From Nocardioides okcheonensis (GTDB taxonomy: Bacteria; Actinomycetota; Actinomycetes; Propionibacteriales; Nocardioidaceae): a DNA stretch of 64,000 nucleotides. The stretch covers positions 1,302,001 to 1,366,000 of the forward strand of contig NZ_CP087710.1 of NCBI RefSeq assembly GCF_020991065.1. Direction: 5' to 3'. Numbering within the stretch: the first letter of the stretch is position 1; each line of letters starts with the position of its first letter. Made by a program: the position numbers and the translations under genes. A model generated the notes under the pieces. That model was given only the letters and a program-made list of their open reading frames with translations. It did no database searches and had not been told where the DNA came from. Below are positions 25,869 to 34,222 of the stretch, piece by piece.

Positions 25869-26441
25869 ATGGACTCCACCACGTCCTCGCCGCAGGAGCG
25901 CGAGCAGCGCTTCCGGGAGGTCTACGACGCGTCGTACGTCGACCTGCTCCGCTTCGTGCGACGGCGCGTCCACCCGACCCGTGCCGAGGACGTGGTGGGC
26001 GACGTCATGCTCGTCGCCTGGCGCCGCCTCGACGACGTCCCTGCCGACCTGTCGTCCGCGCGCGCGTGGCTGTTCGGCGTGGCGCGCCACACCCTGCAGA
26101 ACGCCAGGCGACGCGACGACCGCCACGACGCCGTCGCCGTCCGTCTCGCCGAGGTCCGCCACGACCTCGCCGACGTCGGCGACCACCCCGACCTGGTCGC
26201 CCACCGGGCCGACATCGCGGCGGCCTGGCCGCTCCTGAGCGCGCTGCACCAGGAGGCGATCGCGCTGTCCGTCCTCGACGGGCTGAGCGCGCCCGAGGCG
26301 GCCACGGTGCTGGGCATCTCTCCCACCGCGTTCCGGCTGCGGCTGTCGCGGGCCAGGCGCGTGCTCAGGCGCCTCGTCGACCCCATCCCCACCGACGACC
26401 GCCCGTCCGGCCGCCTCACACACGACGGGAGCCCCCGATGA
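25869..26441 (+). CDS. ECF-type RNA polymerase sigma factor
   Basis: A 190-residue sigma-70 factor with two domains. Region 2 reads YVDLLRFVRRRVHPTRAEDV to DVMLVAWRRL, and region 4 reads LLSALHQEAIALSVLDGLSA then TVLGISPTAFRLRLSRARRV. The helix-turn-helix of region 4 is intact. A GAGGGG Shine-Dalgarno precedes ATG 25869. The downstream gene overlaps by 4 bp and encodes a single-helix membrane protein, a common anti-sigma arrangement. It may direct its own promoter, but no -35/-10 pair was recognised with confidence. Confidence 0.9.
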   Translation: MDSTTSSPQEREQRFREVYDASYVDLLRFVRRRVHPTRAEDVVGDVMLVAWRRLDDVPADLSSARAWLFGVARHTLQNARRRDDRHDAVAVRLAEVRHDLADVGDHPDLVAHRADIAAAWPLLSALHQEAIALSVLDGLSAPEAATVLGISPTAFRLRLSRARRVLRRLVDPIPTDDRPSGRLTHDGSPR

Positions 26442-27250
26442 CCAGGCCCACCCCCGACGCTGCCCTGCGCGACCTCGACCCGGCTCACGCGACCGCTCTC
26501 ACCCGGGCCGAGCGGGAGCGCGCCGACGCGACGCTGGCCCGCATCCTGGCCACCCCCGCCCGCGAGCCGGCCGCGGAGCCACGCGGCCGACCGCGTCGGC
26601 GACTGAGGCGGCTGCTCGTGCCGGTGGCGCTGGCCGGCGTCCTCGGTGTCGCCGGGCCCTCGCTGCTGGGCGGCTCGGCCTTCGGCTCGTGGACCTCGAC
26701 GCCCGAGACCCTGACCGGCTCGGCGCGGGCCGAGGCCGCCGCGACGTGCCGCGCGAGCTTCGGCGTGACGGACCGGGCACAGCAGGTCGTGATCGCGGAC
26801 CGGCGGGGCGAGTGGACCTACGTGCTGCTGACCGGCGCCCGAGCCGAGCTGTCCTGCCTCATGGACGAGGACCTCGTGGGTCGACGCGGGGCGACCGGGG
26901 ACGTCGGGTTCATGGGGAGCTACGGGCAGGGCGCCGGCCGTCCGCCGGACGTCTCCCGGAGCGGCATCAAGGGCTACGGCGCCGTCGGCGCCATGCCCGT
27001 CGACGGGTGGTGGCCCTTCACCGACGCCGAGGAGTGGATCAACCAGGTCGAGGGCTACGTGGGGGTCGACGTCACGGGGGTCACCGTGCACACCCGCGCC
27101 GGCACCGACGTGGAGGCGTCCGTCGCGGGCGGCAGGTTCGCGGCGTGGTGGCCCGCCCCGAAGCCGAGCAGCGAGCACCCGGACTCCGACGGCGTGTCGA
27201 CCTACACGGTGACCCTCGTCGACGGCACCACGCGCGAGGTGTCCGGCTGA
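26438..27250 (+). CDS. Membrane protein paired with the ECF sigma factor, possible anti-sigma
   Basis: A 270-residue protein. A cytoplasmic N-terminus of about 55 residues (ALTRAERERADATLARILAT) and an Arg-rich stop precede one membrane helix (LLVPVALAGVLGVAGPSLLG). An extracytoplasmic domain of about 190 residues follows, with a Cys pair (ATCRASFG, LSCLMDED). It overlaps the sigma gene by ATGA, so the two are coupled. This layout matches proteins often annotated near ECF sigma factors in actinobacteria. It lacks a HxxxCxxC zinc anti-sigma motif, so anti-sigma activity is inferred from context only. Confidence 0.7.
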   Translation: MTRPTPDAALRDLDPAHATALTRAERERADATLARILATPAREPAAEPRGRPRRRLRRLLVPVALAGVLGVAGPSLLGGSAFGSWTSTPETLTGSARAEAAATCRASFGVTDRAQQVVIADRRGEWTYVLLTGARAELSCLMDEDLVGRRGATGDVGFMGSYGQGAGRPPDVSRSGIKGYGAVGAMPVDGWWPFTDAEEWINQVEGYVGVDVTGVTVHTRAGTDVEASVAGGRFAAWWPAPKPSSEHPDSDGVSTYTVTLVDGTTREVSG

Positions 27251-27305
27251 CGCCTCGGTCATCCGGCCGATCCGCGAGGGCCGTCACCGCCACTACGGTT
27301 CAGGC

Positions 27306-28445
27306 GTGCCCACCGTCCTGCGCCAGCTCTGGCACCTCCCTGCGCCCGCGCCGACCGACGACGCCAGGGCGGCCCGCCTCGAGCTCGGGCTGGTCGTCTA
27401 CTTCGCGGTCGCCGGCGTCCTCGAGGCGCTCCTCACGACGCCCGCGCCCGCGTGGCGCTGGGTATCGCTGGGCGCGCTGCTGGTCTGGCTGCCCACGCTG
27501 TTCGTCCGGCGGACGCGTCCGCTGGTGCCGGTCGTGGTGTTCACCGCGGGCGCCGTGGTGACCGCCGCGGTCGGGCAGGTGTCCGGCACGCAGCCCGGGG
27601 ACCTCAGCGCGGCCGTGGTCGCGCTGGTGATCCCGTACTCCCTCGCCCGGTGGGCGCCCGGACGCGAGGCCGTCATCGGTCTCGGGCTCTTCGCCCTCGT
27701 CGCCGGCACCTCGCTGGTGGTGCAGGACCTCCCGACCGGTGACCGGCTCGGCGGGTCGGCGGTGGTGGTCACCGCGGTGGCGCTCGGGGCGCTGCTCCGC
27801 TCCCGCGCCCTGCTGCAGGCGCGCCGGCTCGTCGACGTACGCCGTGACGAGCGCGACCGGCTCGCGCGCGACCTGCACGACACGGTCGCCCACCACCTCA
27901 CGGCCATCGCGATCAGTGCGCAGGCCGGGCTCGCGGTCGCCGACTCCGACCCGGAGGCCGCCAAGAAGGCCCTGCGGCGCATCGACGAGGAGGCCAGCCG
28001 GACGCTGGCGGAGACCCGCACCGTCGTCCGCGCGCTGCGCGACGACGCGGCCGCGCCCGACCGGCCCCTCGACGACCTGGCCGGGCTCGCCCGCACGGGC
28101 GACGACGGACCGGCGGTCGACGTCCGCCTCGACGGGGTCGACGACCTGTCCCCGACCACCGCCGCGGCCCTGCACCGGATCGCGCAGGAGGCCGTGTCCA
28201 ACGCCCGACGGCACGCGCTCCACGCGACCCGCGTGGACGTCCGCGTCGCCCGCCGCGGCGCCGACGTCGAGCTGACCGTGCACGACGACGGGCGCGGCCA
28301 GCCCACCCACGGCGAGGGCTACGGGATCGTCGGCATGACCGAGCGCGCGACGCTGCTCGGCGGCACCCTCACCGCGGGGTCGGCGCCCGACGGCGGTTGG
28401 ACGGTCCGCGCGGTGCTGCCGGCGGGGACGGTGGACGCCCGATGA
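27306..28445 (+). CDS. NarL-class sensor histidine kinase
   Basis: A 379-residue kinase with about four or five N-terminal membrane helices (residues 25-170). A HisKA_3 domain follows with the phosphorylated His in DRLARDLHDTVAHHLTAI. The C-terminal HATPase has an N-box AQEAVSNARRHA and the G-boxes VHDDGRGQPTHGEGYGIVGM. No periplasmic sensor domain is evident, so it probably senses the membrane or a membrane protein. GTG 27306 has TACGGT (27294-27299) 6 nt upstream. The response regulator gene overlaps its end by 4 bp. Confidence 0.92.
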   Translation: MPTVLRQLWHLPAPAPTDDARAARLELGLVVYFAVAGVLEALLTTPAPAWRWVSLGALLVWLPTLFVRRTRPLVPVVVFTAGAVVTAAVGQVSGTQPGDLSAAVVALVIPYSLARWAPGREAVIGLGLFALVAGTSLVVQDLPTGDRLGGSAVVVTAVALGALLRSRALLQARRLVDVRRDERDRLARDLHDTVAHHLTAIAISAQAGLAVADSDPEAAKKALRRIDEEASRTLAETRTVVRALRDDAAAPDRPLDDLAGLARTGDDGPAVDVRLDGVDDLSPTTAAALHRIAQEAVSNARRHALHATRVDVRVARRGADVELTVHDDGRGQPTHGEGYGIVGMTERATLLGGTLTAGSAPDGGWTVRAVLPAGTVDAR

Positions 28446-29086
28446 CGCTGCGGGTGCTGGTCGCCGACGACCAGGAGATCGTCCGCACCGGCCTGGCCAC
28501 CATCCTCGGCGCCCAGGACGGCATCGAGGTCGTCGCCGAGGCGGTCGACGGTCGCGACGCCGTCGAGCAGGCCCGGCGGCTGCGCCCCGACGTGTGCCTG
28601 CTCGACGTCCGGATGCCGCGGATGGACGGCATCGAGGCGACCCGGCTGCTCGCCGGACCCGACGTCGCCGACCCGATGGCGGTCGTCGTGGTGACGACCT
28701 TCGACCTCGACGACTACGTCTACGGCGCGCTGCAGGCCGGCGCCCGCGGCTTCCTGCTCAAGGACTGCGGGCCGCAGGTGCTGGCGCACGCGGTGCGCGC
28801 CGCCGCCGACGGCGGCTCGCTCGTCGCGCCCACGGTGACGACCCGGCTGCTCCGGGCGTACGCCACCCGGGACGACCCGCGGTCCCCGACGTCCCCGCTC
28901 ACCGAGCGGGAGGAGGACGTGCTGCTCGCGGTCGCCCGTGGCCTGACCAACCACGAGGTCGCGGCGGAGCTGCACGTCTCGCTGAGCACCGTGAAGACCC
29001 ACCTCGGGTCGCTGATGCTCAAGCTGGCGGTGCGCAACCGCGTCGAGCTCGCGCTCTGGGCCTATCAGACCCGTCGCCTCGACTGA
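28442..29086 (+). CDS. NarL/LuxR-type response regulator
   Basis: A 214-residue partner of the kinase. The receiver domain carries acidic residues in VADDQE, the phospho-acceptor Asp in CLLDVRMPRMDG, Thr in VVVTTFD and Lys in GFLLKDCG. The LuxR HTH is at residues 150-205 (LTEREEDVLLAVARGLTNHE, then LHVSLSTVKTHLGSL). The ATG lies in the kinase stop. Its last 22 bp overlap the converging DUF2306-like gene. Targets are unknown; the neighbouring membrane protein gene is one candidate. Confidence 0.92.
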   Translation: MTLRVLVADDQEIVRTGLATILGAQDGIEVVAEAVDGRDAVEQARRLRPDVCLLDVRMPRMDGIEATRLLAGPDVADPMAVVVVTTFDLDDYVYGALQAGARGFLLKDCGPQVLAHAVRAAADGGSLVAPTVTTRLLRAYATRDDPRSPTSPLTEREEDVLLAVARGLTNHEVAAELHVSLSTVKTHLGSLMLKLAVRNRVELALWAYQTRRLD

Positions 29087-29727
29087 GACCGTCGCACCAG
29101 CCACTCGGCGAGCACCAGGTTGACCGCCCAGGCCAGGCCCATCACGACGGCCTTGGGGTTCCCGGACGGCTGGCCGACGAGCGCGACGTACGGCCCCAGG
29201 AACAGCGCCTGGGTCCCGGCACCCTGGCCGACCGCGTAGGCGCGGGCCATCCACCGCTGGTGGGTGACGACGTCACGGCGCCGGATCGCGACCAGCCCGA
29301 GCACCAGCCCGGCGACCATGACGGCGCCGAAGAGCAGCCGCAGCCACATCAGCGCAGCGTTGTCGTGGGCGGGGACGTCGGAGAAGGCCGCCATCCACAT
29401 CCCGCTGAGGCCGCCGGCGACACCCGCCGGCACCAGCACGCGACCGCTCCAGCGGTGCCACGCCGGCCGCCTGCGCCGGAACGACGGCCACAGCTGCAGG
29501 GCACCCAGGACCAGGAAGGTCGTCGCCCCGAAGATGTGCACCAGGATCGGCACGGGCAGGTCGAAGAAGCGGGCGTTCTCCGCCGTGCGGCCGCTCGACA
29601 GGTCGACCACGCGGAAGACGCCTCCCGCGGACGGGACGAGCGCGAGCGCGAGCAGGCTCGCCGGGATCCACCAGTCACGGCGGGTGCGGGTCGCGGGCGG
29701 GGAGGTGGCGGGTGCGGTGGTCGTCAT
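29065..29727 (-). CDS. DUF2306-like multi-pass membrane protein
   Basis: A 220-residue membrane protein with about six helices. Seen: VHIFGATTFLVLGALQLWPS, HRWSGRVLVPAGVAGGLSGM, and RRRDVVTHQRWMARAYAVGQ. The conserved His residues in these helices resemble DUF2306/YozB-type membrane proteins. Function is unknown. It is convergent with, and overlaps by 22 bp, the response regulator gene. Confidence 0.78.
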   Translation of the reverse strand: MTTTAPATSPPATRTRRDWWIPASLLALALVPSAGGVFRVVDLSSGRTAENARFFDLPVPILVHIFGATTFLVLGALQLWPSFRRRRPAWHRWSGRVLVPAGVAGGLSGMWMAAFSDVPAHDNAALMWLRLLFGAVMVAGLVLGLVAIRRRDVVTHQRWMARAYAVGQGAGTQALFLGPYVALVGQPSGNPKAVVMGLAWAVNLVLAEWLVRRSQSRRRV

Positions 29728-29800
29728 GGGACGAGCCTCGTCGCGCGCGGCGCGCGCCGGATCGTCCCGCGGGCCCGACCTCCTCGGCCGTTCGGCCGAG

Positions 29801-29884
29801 GTGGAGGTCGGGGTGGAGGTCGGGGTGGAGGCCGGGGTGGAGGCCGGGGTGGAGGCCGGGGTGGAGGCCGGGGTGGAGGCCGGG
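29801..29884. repeat. 12-bp minisatellite, seven copies
   Basis: Seven uninterrupted copies of GTGGAGGYCGGG (two with T, five with C at the variable position) end 2 bp before the ilvE stop codon on the 3' side of that gene. Repeat number is likely to vary between strains. Confidence 0.95.
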
Positions 29885-29885
29885 G

Positions 29886-30971
29886 TCAGACCACCCGGTG
29901 CATCCAGCCGAACGTGTCCTCGTTGCGGCCGAACTGCATGCCGACCAGCGCCTCGCGGATCCGCATGGTGAGCTCGGTGCTGGCCGGGGCCGGGGTCACG
30001 CCCTGGGGCGAGCGCAGCTCACCGACCGGGGTGACGACCGCGGCGGTGCCGCAGGCGAAGACCTCGGTGATCTCGCCGGAGGCGACGCCGTCGCGCCACT
30101 CGTCGATGGAGAACTTGCGCTCCTCGACGGCGTGGCCGAGCTTGCCGGCGAGCTCGATGATCGAGGCGCGGGTGATGCCCTCGAGGATGGTGCCGGTCTC
30201 GGGAGTGACGATGCTCCCGTCGCGGTGCACGAAGAACAGGTTCATCCCGCCGAGCTCCTCGATGTAGCGGAACTCCTGGTCGTCGAGGAAGACGACCTGG
30301 TCGCAGCCCTTCTCGATCGCCTCGCGCTGGGCGGCCAGCGACGCGGCGTAGTTGCCGCCCGTCTTGGCCGCGCCCATGCCGCCGCGGCCGGCGCGGGTGA
30401 AGGTCTCCGAGAGCCAGAGGTTGACCGGCTTGATGCCGCCCTTGAAGTAGGCACCGGCGGGCGAGGCGATCACCATGAAGGTCACGTGCTGCGCGGGGCG
30501 CACGCCGAGGAAGGTCTCGGACGCGAACATGAACGGACGCAGGTAGAGCGACTTCTCGCCGCCGCCGGACGCGGCGTTGTCGGGCACCCAGCGCTGGTCG
30601 GCCTCGACCAGCGCGTCGACGCACGCGACGAAGTCGTCGACCGGCAGCTCCGGGAAGGCCAGCCGCTGCGAGGAGCGGACCATCCGCGCCGCGTTCTGCT
30701 CGGGCCGGAAGGTCCAGACCGAGCCGTCGTCGTGGCGGTAGGCCTTCATCCCCTCGAAGGTCTCCTGGGCGTAGTGCAGCACCGCGGTCGCCGGGTCGAG
30801 CGTGAGCGGGCCGTACGGCGTGATCCGCGCGTCGTGCCACCCCTCCTCCGGCGTCCACTCGACCGTGAGCATGTGGTCGGTGAAGTACGTCCCGAAGCCG
30901 GGGTTCGCGAGGATCTCGGCGAGCCGGGCGTCGTCGACGGGCGTGGGGTTGGCGGTGGTGCTGATCTGCAT
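29886..30971 (-). CDS. ilvE: Branched-chain amino acid aminotransferase
   Basis: A 361-residue class IV PLP aminotransferase that performs the last step of Val, Leu and Ile synthesis. Seen: YAQETFEGMKAYR, RMVRSSQRLAFPELP, the PLP lysine near residue 203 in MGAAKTGGNYAASL, and the C-terminal ACGTAAVVTPVGEL. Length matches the family. It is the last gene of a minus-strand unit leading from a 46-codon frame through leuB and a hypothetical gene, and starts 4 bp after the latter. A 12-bp minisatellite follows the stop. Confidence 0.95.
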   Translation of the reverse strand: MQISTTANPTPVDDARLAEILANPGFGTYFTDHMLTVEWTPEEGWHDARITPYGPLTLDPATAVLHYAQETFEGMKAYRHDDGSVWTFRPEQNAARMVRSSQRLAFPELPVDDFVACVDALVEADQRWVPDNAASGGGEKSLYLRPFMFASETFLGVRPAQHVTFMVIASPAGAYFKGGIKPVNLWLSETFTRAGRGGMGAAKTGGNYAASLAAQREAIEKGCDQVVFLDDQEFRYIEELGGMNLFFVHRDGSIVTPETGTILEGITRASIIELAGKLGHAVEERKFSIDEWRDGVASGEITEVFACGTAAVVTPVGELRSPQGVTPAPASTELTMRIREALVGMQFGRNEDTFGWMHRVV

Positions 30972-30975
30972 GGGG

Positions 30976-31965
30976 TCAACCTATCGGGTGCGGGGAGTGC
31001 CAGATCCGGCCGTCGACGGCGACGAAGACACGGTCGTCGGCCAGCACGACGTCGTCGCCGTCGCGCCATTCCTCGGGGTGGACGTGGATGGCCGCGTCGA
31101 GGCTCCCCGACGGCAGCGGATGGTGGCCCCAGCCGTCCTCGCCCCGGACCCACAGCTGGGGTCCGTCGGCGGACTGGAGGGCCACCAGGTCGGGCGAGCC
31201 GACGACGAGGACCACGGGGTGGTCGGGGTCGAGGTCGACGGGCAGCGCGAAGGAGGCGGCCGGGTCGTACGCGCCGTGGCGGGTGCCCGAGAAGCGCTGC
31301 AGCACCGGCCGAAACTCGCGGTGCCCGGCCGCCCAGCCGCCCTCCCAGAGGTCGGTCACGAGGTCGAGGGGCTGGCCGAGGGGCCGGGCCTCCCATCCGT
31401 CCAGCGAAGTCCAGCGCCACACCGGCGAGGTCGACCCGTCGGCGCCCTCGAGCGGGCCGGCCACCACGAGCACCTCGTCGGCCGGGGCTCGGACGACCAG
31501 CTCGGCGGCGGCGACGTCGCCCACGACCCGGACGCCGCGCGGCGTCGGGAAGGCGCCGTCGACCATCTGGCCGGGCACCAGCCACCCGTCGGCCCGGACG
31601 GTGAGCACGAAGACGTCGCTGTCCTGCACGCAGAAGGTCCACAGCCGCTCGGCGTCGAGGGTGGTGGCGTCCTCGAGGCGCTCGTTGCACGCGCAGCCTG
31701 GCAGGTGCTGGTAGGAGTCGAAGTCGTGCGTGGTCAGCCATGGACGCACGCGACCGACGACGAAGTCGTACGCGCTGTAGCAGCAGGCCGACGTGATGGG
31801 TCCGCGGCCGACCGGGACCGCCTCGGCGACGACCCCGGCAGCACCGAGCCGCACGGCCAGGGGCCGGTCACCACGACCGCCGAAGGCGACCGCCTCGCCC
31901 TGCCAGTTGAAGCCGGTCAGGCGCCCCTCGACGGGGACCTGCGACCACGCGGGCAGGGCGGCCAC
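30976..31965 (-). CDS. Hypothetical protein between leuB and ilvE
   Basis: A 329-residue soluble protein without a recognised family. It has many short Trp- and Gly-rich beta segments (VWRWTSLDGWEARPL, LWVRGEDGWGHHPL, VFVAVDGRIWHSPH), suggesting a beta-propeller-like fold. One Cys-rich stretch (GCACNERLEDATTL, plus TSACCYSAYDF) might bind a metal. It lies 3 bp after leuB and 4 bp before ilvE, so it is co-expressed with branched-chain amino acid genes. Whether it takes part in that pathway is unknown. Confidence 0.75.
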   Translation of the reverse strand: MAALPAWSQVPVEGRLTGFNWQGEAVAFGGRGDRPLAVRLGAAGVVAEAVPVGRGPITSACCYSAYDFVVGRVRPWLTTHDFDSYQHLPGCACNERLEDATTLDAERLWTFCVQDSDVFVLTVRADGWLVPGQMVDGAFPTPRGVRVVGDVAAAELVVRAPADEVLVVAGPLEGADGSTSPVWRWTSLDGWEARPLGQPLDLVTDLWEGGWAAGHREFRPVLQRFSGTRHGAYDPAASFALPVDLDPDHPVVLVVGSPDLVALQSADGPQLWVRGEDGWGHHPLPSGSLDAAIHVHPEEWRDGDDVVLADDRVFVAVDGRIWHSPHPIG

Positions 31966-31968
31966 GCC

Positions 31969-33060
31969 TCAGCCGACCCTGGCGGCGATGGCGTCCCCGA
32001 CCTCGCTCGTACGACGGGTCGCGCCGGGCGTGCGCTCGCGCAGGTCGGCCAGCACGGCCGCCTCGATCGCGGCGGCCGCGTCGGCGTGGCCGAGGTGGTC
32101 GAGCAGCAGCGCTCCGGAGAGGATCGCGGCGGTCGGGTCGGCCTTCTGCTGGCCGGCGATGTCGGGGGCGGAGCCGTGGACCGGCTCGAACATGGAGGGT
32201 GCCGTCCGGTCGGGGTTGACGTTGCCGGAGGCGGCCAGACCGATGCCGCCGGTGATGGCGGCGGCGAGGTCGGTGACGATGTCGCCGAAGAGGTTGTCGG
32301 TGACGACGACGTCGAAGCGGGCGGGGTCGGTGGCCAGGAAGATCATGGCCGCGTCGACGTGCATGTAGTCGGTCGTGACGTCCGGGTGCTCGGCGGCCCC
32401 GGCCTCGAAGGTGCGCCACCACAGCGAGCCGGCGTGGACCAGCACGTTGGTCTTGTGGATCAGCGTCAGCTTCTTGCGGGGTCGCTTCGCGGCGCGGGCG
32501 AACGCGTCACGGACGACCCGCTCCACGCCGAAGGCGGTGTTGACCGAGACCTCGGTCGCGACCTCCGCCGGGGTGCCGACGCGCAGGGCGCCGCCGTTGC
32601 CGGTGTAGGGGCCCTCGGTGCCCTCGCGGACCACCACGAAGTCGATGTCGCCCTTCGCCAGCACGTCGTCGGCCAGGGGTGAGGCCGTGCCCGGGAACAG
32701 GCGCGAGGGGCGGAGGTTGACGTAGTGGTCGAGCTCGAAGCGCAGCCGCAGCAGCAGTCCCCGCTCGAGGATGCCGGGCGGCAGGTTCGGGTCGTTGGGC
32801 TTGCCGCCGACCGCTCCCAGCAGGATCGCGTCGTGCCCGCGGATCTCCGCGAGCACCGAGTCCGGCAGCACCTCGCCGGTGGCGAGGTAGCGCTCCGCGC
32901 CGAGGTCGTAGCGCGTGGGCTCGAGCTTCACCGGCGAGGCGACCTCGAGGACCTTGAGGGCCTCGGCGGTCACCTCGGGGCCGATGCCGTCGCCGGGGAT
33001 GACGGCGAGGGCGTAGGACCCGGAGGCCGGTGCGGACGCGTGCTGCTGGGTGTCGGACAT
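31969..33060 (-). CDS. leuB: 3-isopropylmalate dehydrogenase
   Basis: A 363-residue NAD-dependent decarboxylating dehydrogenase in leucine synthesis; with CimA it would also serve isoleucine synthesis through methylmalate. Seen: [16 protein letters not shown] at the N-terminus, [15 protein letters not shown], the Lys in LIHKTNVL, and the signature [20 protein letters not shown] followed by [17 protein letters not shown] 33060 is chosen; the frame continues to 33114 without homology-like sequence. A 46-codon reading frame ends 10 bp upstream on the same strand. Confidence 0.95.
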   Translation of the reverse strand: MSDTQQHASAPASGSYALAVIPGDGIGPEVTAEALKVLEVASPVKLEPTRYDLGAERYLATGEVLPDSVLAEIRGHDAILLGAVGGKPNDPNLPPGILERGLLLRLRFELDHYVNLRPSRLFPGTASPLADDVLAKGDIDFVVVREGTEGPYTGNGGALRVGTPAEVATEVSVNTAFGVERVVRDAFARAAKRPRKKLTLIHKTNVLVHAGSLWWRTFEAGAAEHPDVTTDYMHVDAAMIFLATDPARFDVVVTDNLFGDIVTDLAAAITGGIGLAASGNVNPDRTAPSMFEPVHGSAPDIAGQQKADPTAAILSGALLLDHLGHADAAAAIEAAVLADLRERTPGATRRTSEVGDAIAARVG

Positions 33061-33070
33061 GCCGGCGAGG

Positions 33071-33211
33071 CTAGTTGTCGTCGGGGCGCTCGGCGCCGTT
33101 GTCTCGCAGGTCAAGCGCGGTCTGCAGGGCGGCCGTGACGTTCTCGTTGCTGCGCGGGTTCTCCGGGTCGTGCGCGGCGGGGCCCCAGCTGTCGGGATAC
33201 AGGTCGTACAT
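33071..33211 (-). CDS. 46-residue protein, first gene of the leuB-ilvE unit
   Basis: A short frame starting [20 protein letters not shown] and ending in [14 protein letters not shown] lies 8 nt before the ATG. It ends 10 bp before leuB on the same strand, and its bias for G/C in third positions matches the neighbours. It has no run of Leu, Ile or Val codons, so it does not look like an attenuator peptide. Predicted to be an acidic, mostly unstructured small protein of unknown role. Confidence 0.6.
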   Translation of the reverse strand: MYDLYPDSWGPAAHDPENPRSNENVTAALQTALDLRDNGAERPDDN

Positions 33212-33648
33212 CGAGATCACTCCTCGGGGGTGGCGGATCGGGTGGCTGGTCGGGTACTGCTGCCCGAAGCCACCGACACCGCGGCGGGTGGAGGAGCGAG
33301 GAGTGCGGGGATCGCCCGGTCCGGCTCCCGGCCTGGCGTGTGCGGATCGCGCAGTGACTGCGAGGACCCGCCACGGAGGCGGCGACTTCGAGCACCTGGG
33401 TCGAGCCCAGGGTGCGAGTCGAAAGGCCGGGGGCGTCTCACCTCGTCAACGCCGAACACCGCGACGAGGTGGCCTCTCTGTCAGGCCTCGCCGCGGCGAT
33501 CGATAAGTACGAAGACGCTCCGCATGGTGCGACGACTGTACGACCGCGGGTCGGCGTTCCGCACCGGGTTTGCGCAAACGTGTCAGATCGTGAGATGTCA
33601 GACCAGCGAATGGGATACGGCGCGAGGGATGACAGACTCGGCGACCTC
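33212..33648. other. 437-bp intergenic region with a long hairpin and a palindrome
   Basis: Divergent spacer between the leuB unit and a methyltransferase gene. It contains a long imperfect hairpin at 33383-33421 (about 15 bp with a 3-nt bulge on the left arm) and the palindrome TTTGCGCAAA at 33569-33578. The last 100 bp are noticeably less GC-rich than the rest, as expected for a promoter. A conserved gene was not found; a small RNA is possible. Confidence 0.5.
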
Positions 33649-34215
33649 ATGTCTGCTCCCCCGGATCTCCCCGACGTCGTCCAGCGCGCCTTCGACGTGT
33701 GCCGCCAGGCCGGCTACGTCGCCTTCTGCCGCAACGAGACCGGCCGCCTGCTCGCGACCCTCGCGGCGACCCGCGGCGGCACCATGGCCGAGTTCGGCAC
33801 CGGCTGCGGCGTCGGCACCGCGTGGCTGCGCAGCGGCGTGCGCAACGGGGCGCGGATCCTCACCGCCGAGCTCGACGAGTCGCTGGCCGGCGCCGCGTCG
33901 CGGATCTTCGAGACCGACGACAAGGTCGAGGTGCTGGCGGCGGACTGGAACGTGCTGCGCGACCGCGGCCCGTTCTCGCTGCTCTTCCTCGACTCCGGCA
34001 CCCCGTCGGAGGTCGGCGTCGACACCATCATCGACCTCGTCGAGCCGGGCGGCATCGTCGTGCTCGACGACTTCGCGCCGTGCGAGTCGTGGCCGCCGAT
34101 CACCTACGGGCGGGTCGACTCGCTGCGCGAGCAGTGGCTCACCGACGAGCGGTTCACCGCCGTCGAGGTGATGGTCGCGACCGACGCGTCCGCCGTCATC
34201 GCCACCCGCCGCTGA
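33649..34215 (+). CDS. Class I SAM-dependent methyltransferase
   Basis: A 188-residue O-methyltransferase-like protein. SAM motif I is AEFGTGCGVGTAWL near residues 45-58, motif II is the LTAELDE strand, and LVEPGGIVVLDDFAP resembles the acidic end of motif III in caffeoyl-CoA-type enzymes. Substrate unknown. ATG 33649 (MSAPPDLPDVVQRAF) is chosen; an in-frame ATG at 33595 would add 18 residues. The gamma-glutamyltransferase gene follows 7 bp later, so the two may form an operon. Confidence 0.85.
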   Translation: MSAPPDLPDVVQRAFDVCRQAGYVAFCRNETGRLLATLAATRGGTMAEFGTGCGVGTAWLRSGVRNGARILTAELDESLAGAASRIFETDDKVEVLAADWNVLRDRGPFSLLFLDSGTPSEVGVDTIIDLVEPGGIVVLDDFAPCESWPPITYGRVDSLREQWLTDERFTAVEVMVATDASAVIATRR

Positions 34216-34222
34216 GCCGCCG

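Noticed and set aside
29801..29884. The 12-bp tandem array as a CRISPR or protein-coding repeat
   Set aside because: Units are contiguous without spacers, and the array lies outside any supported coding frame.
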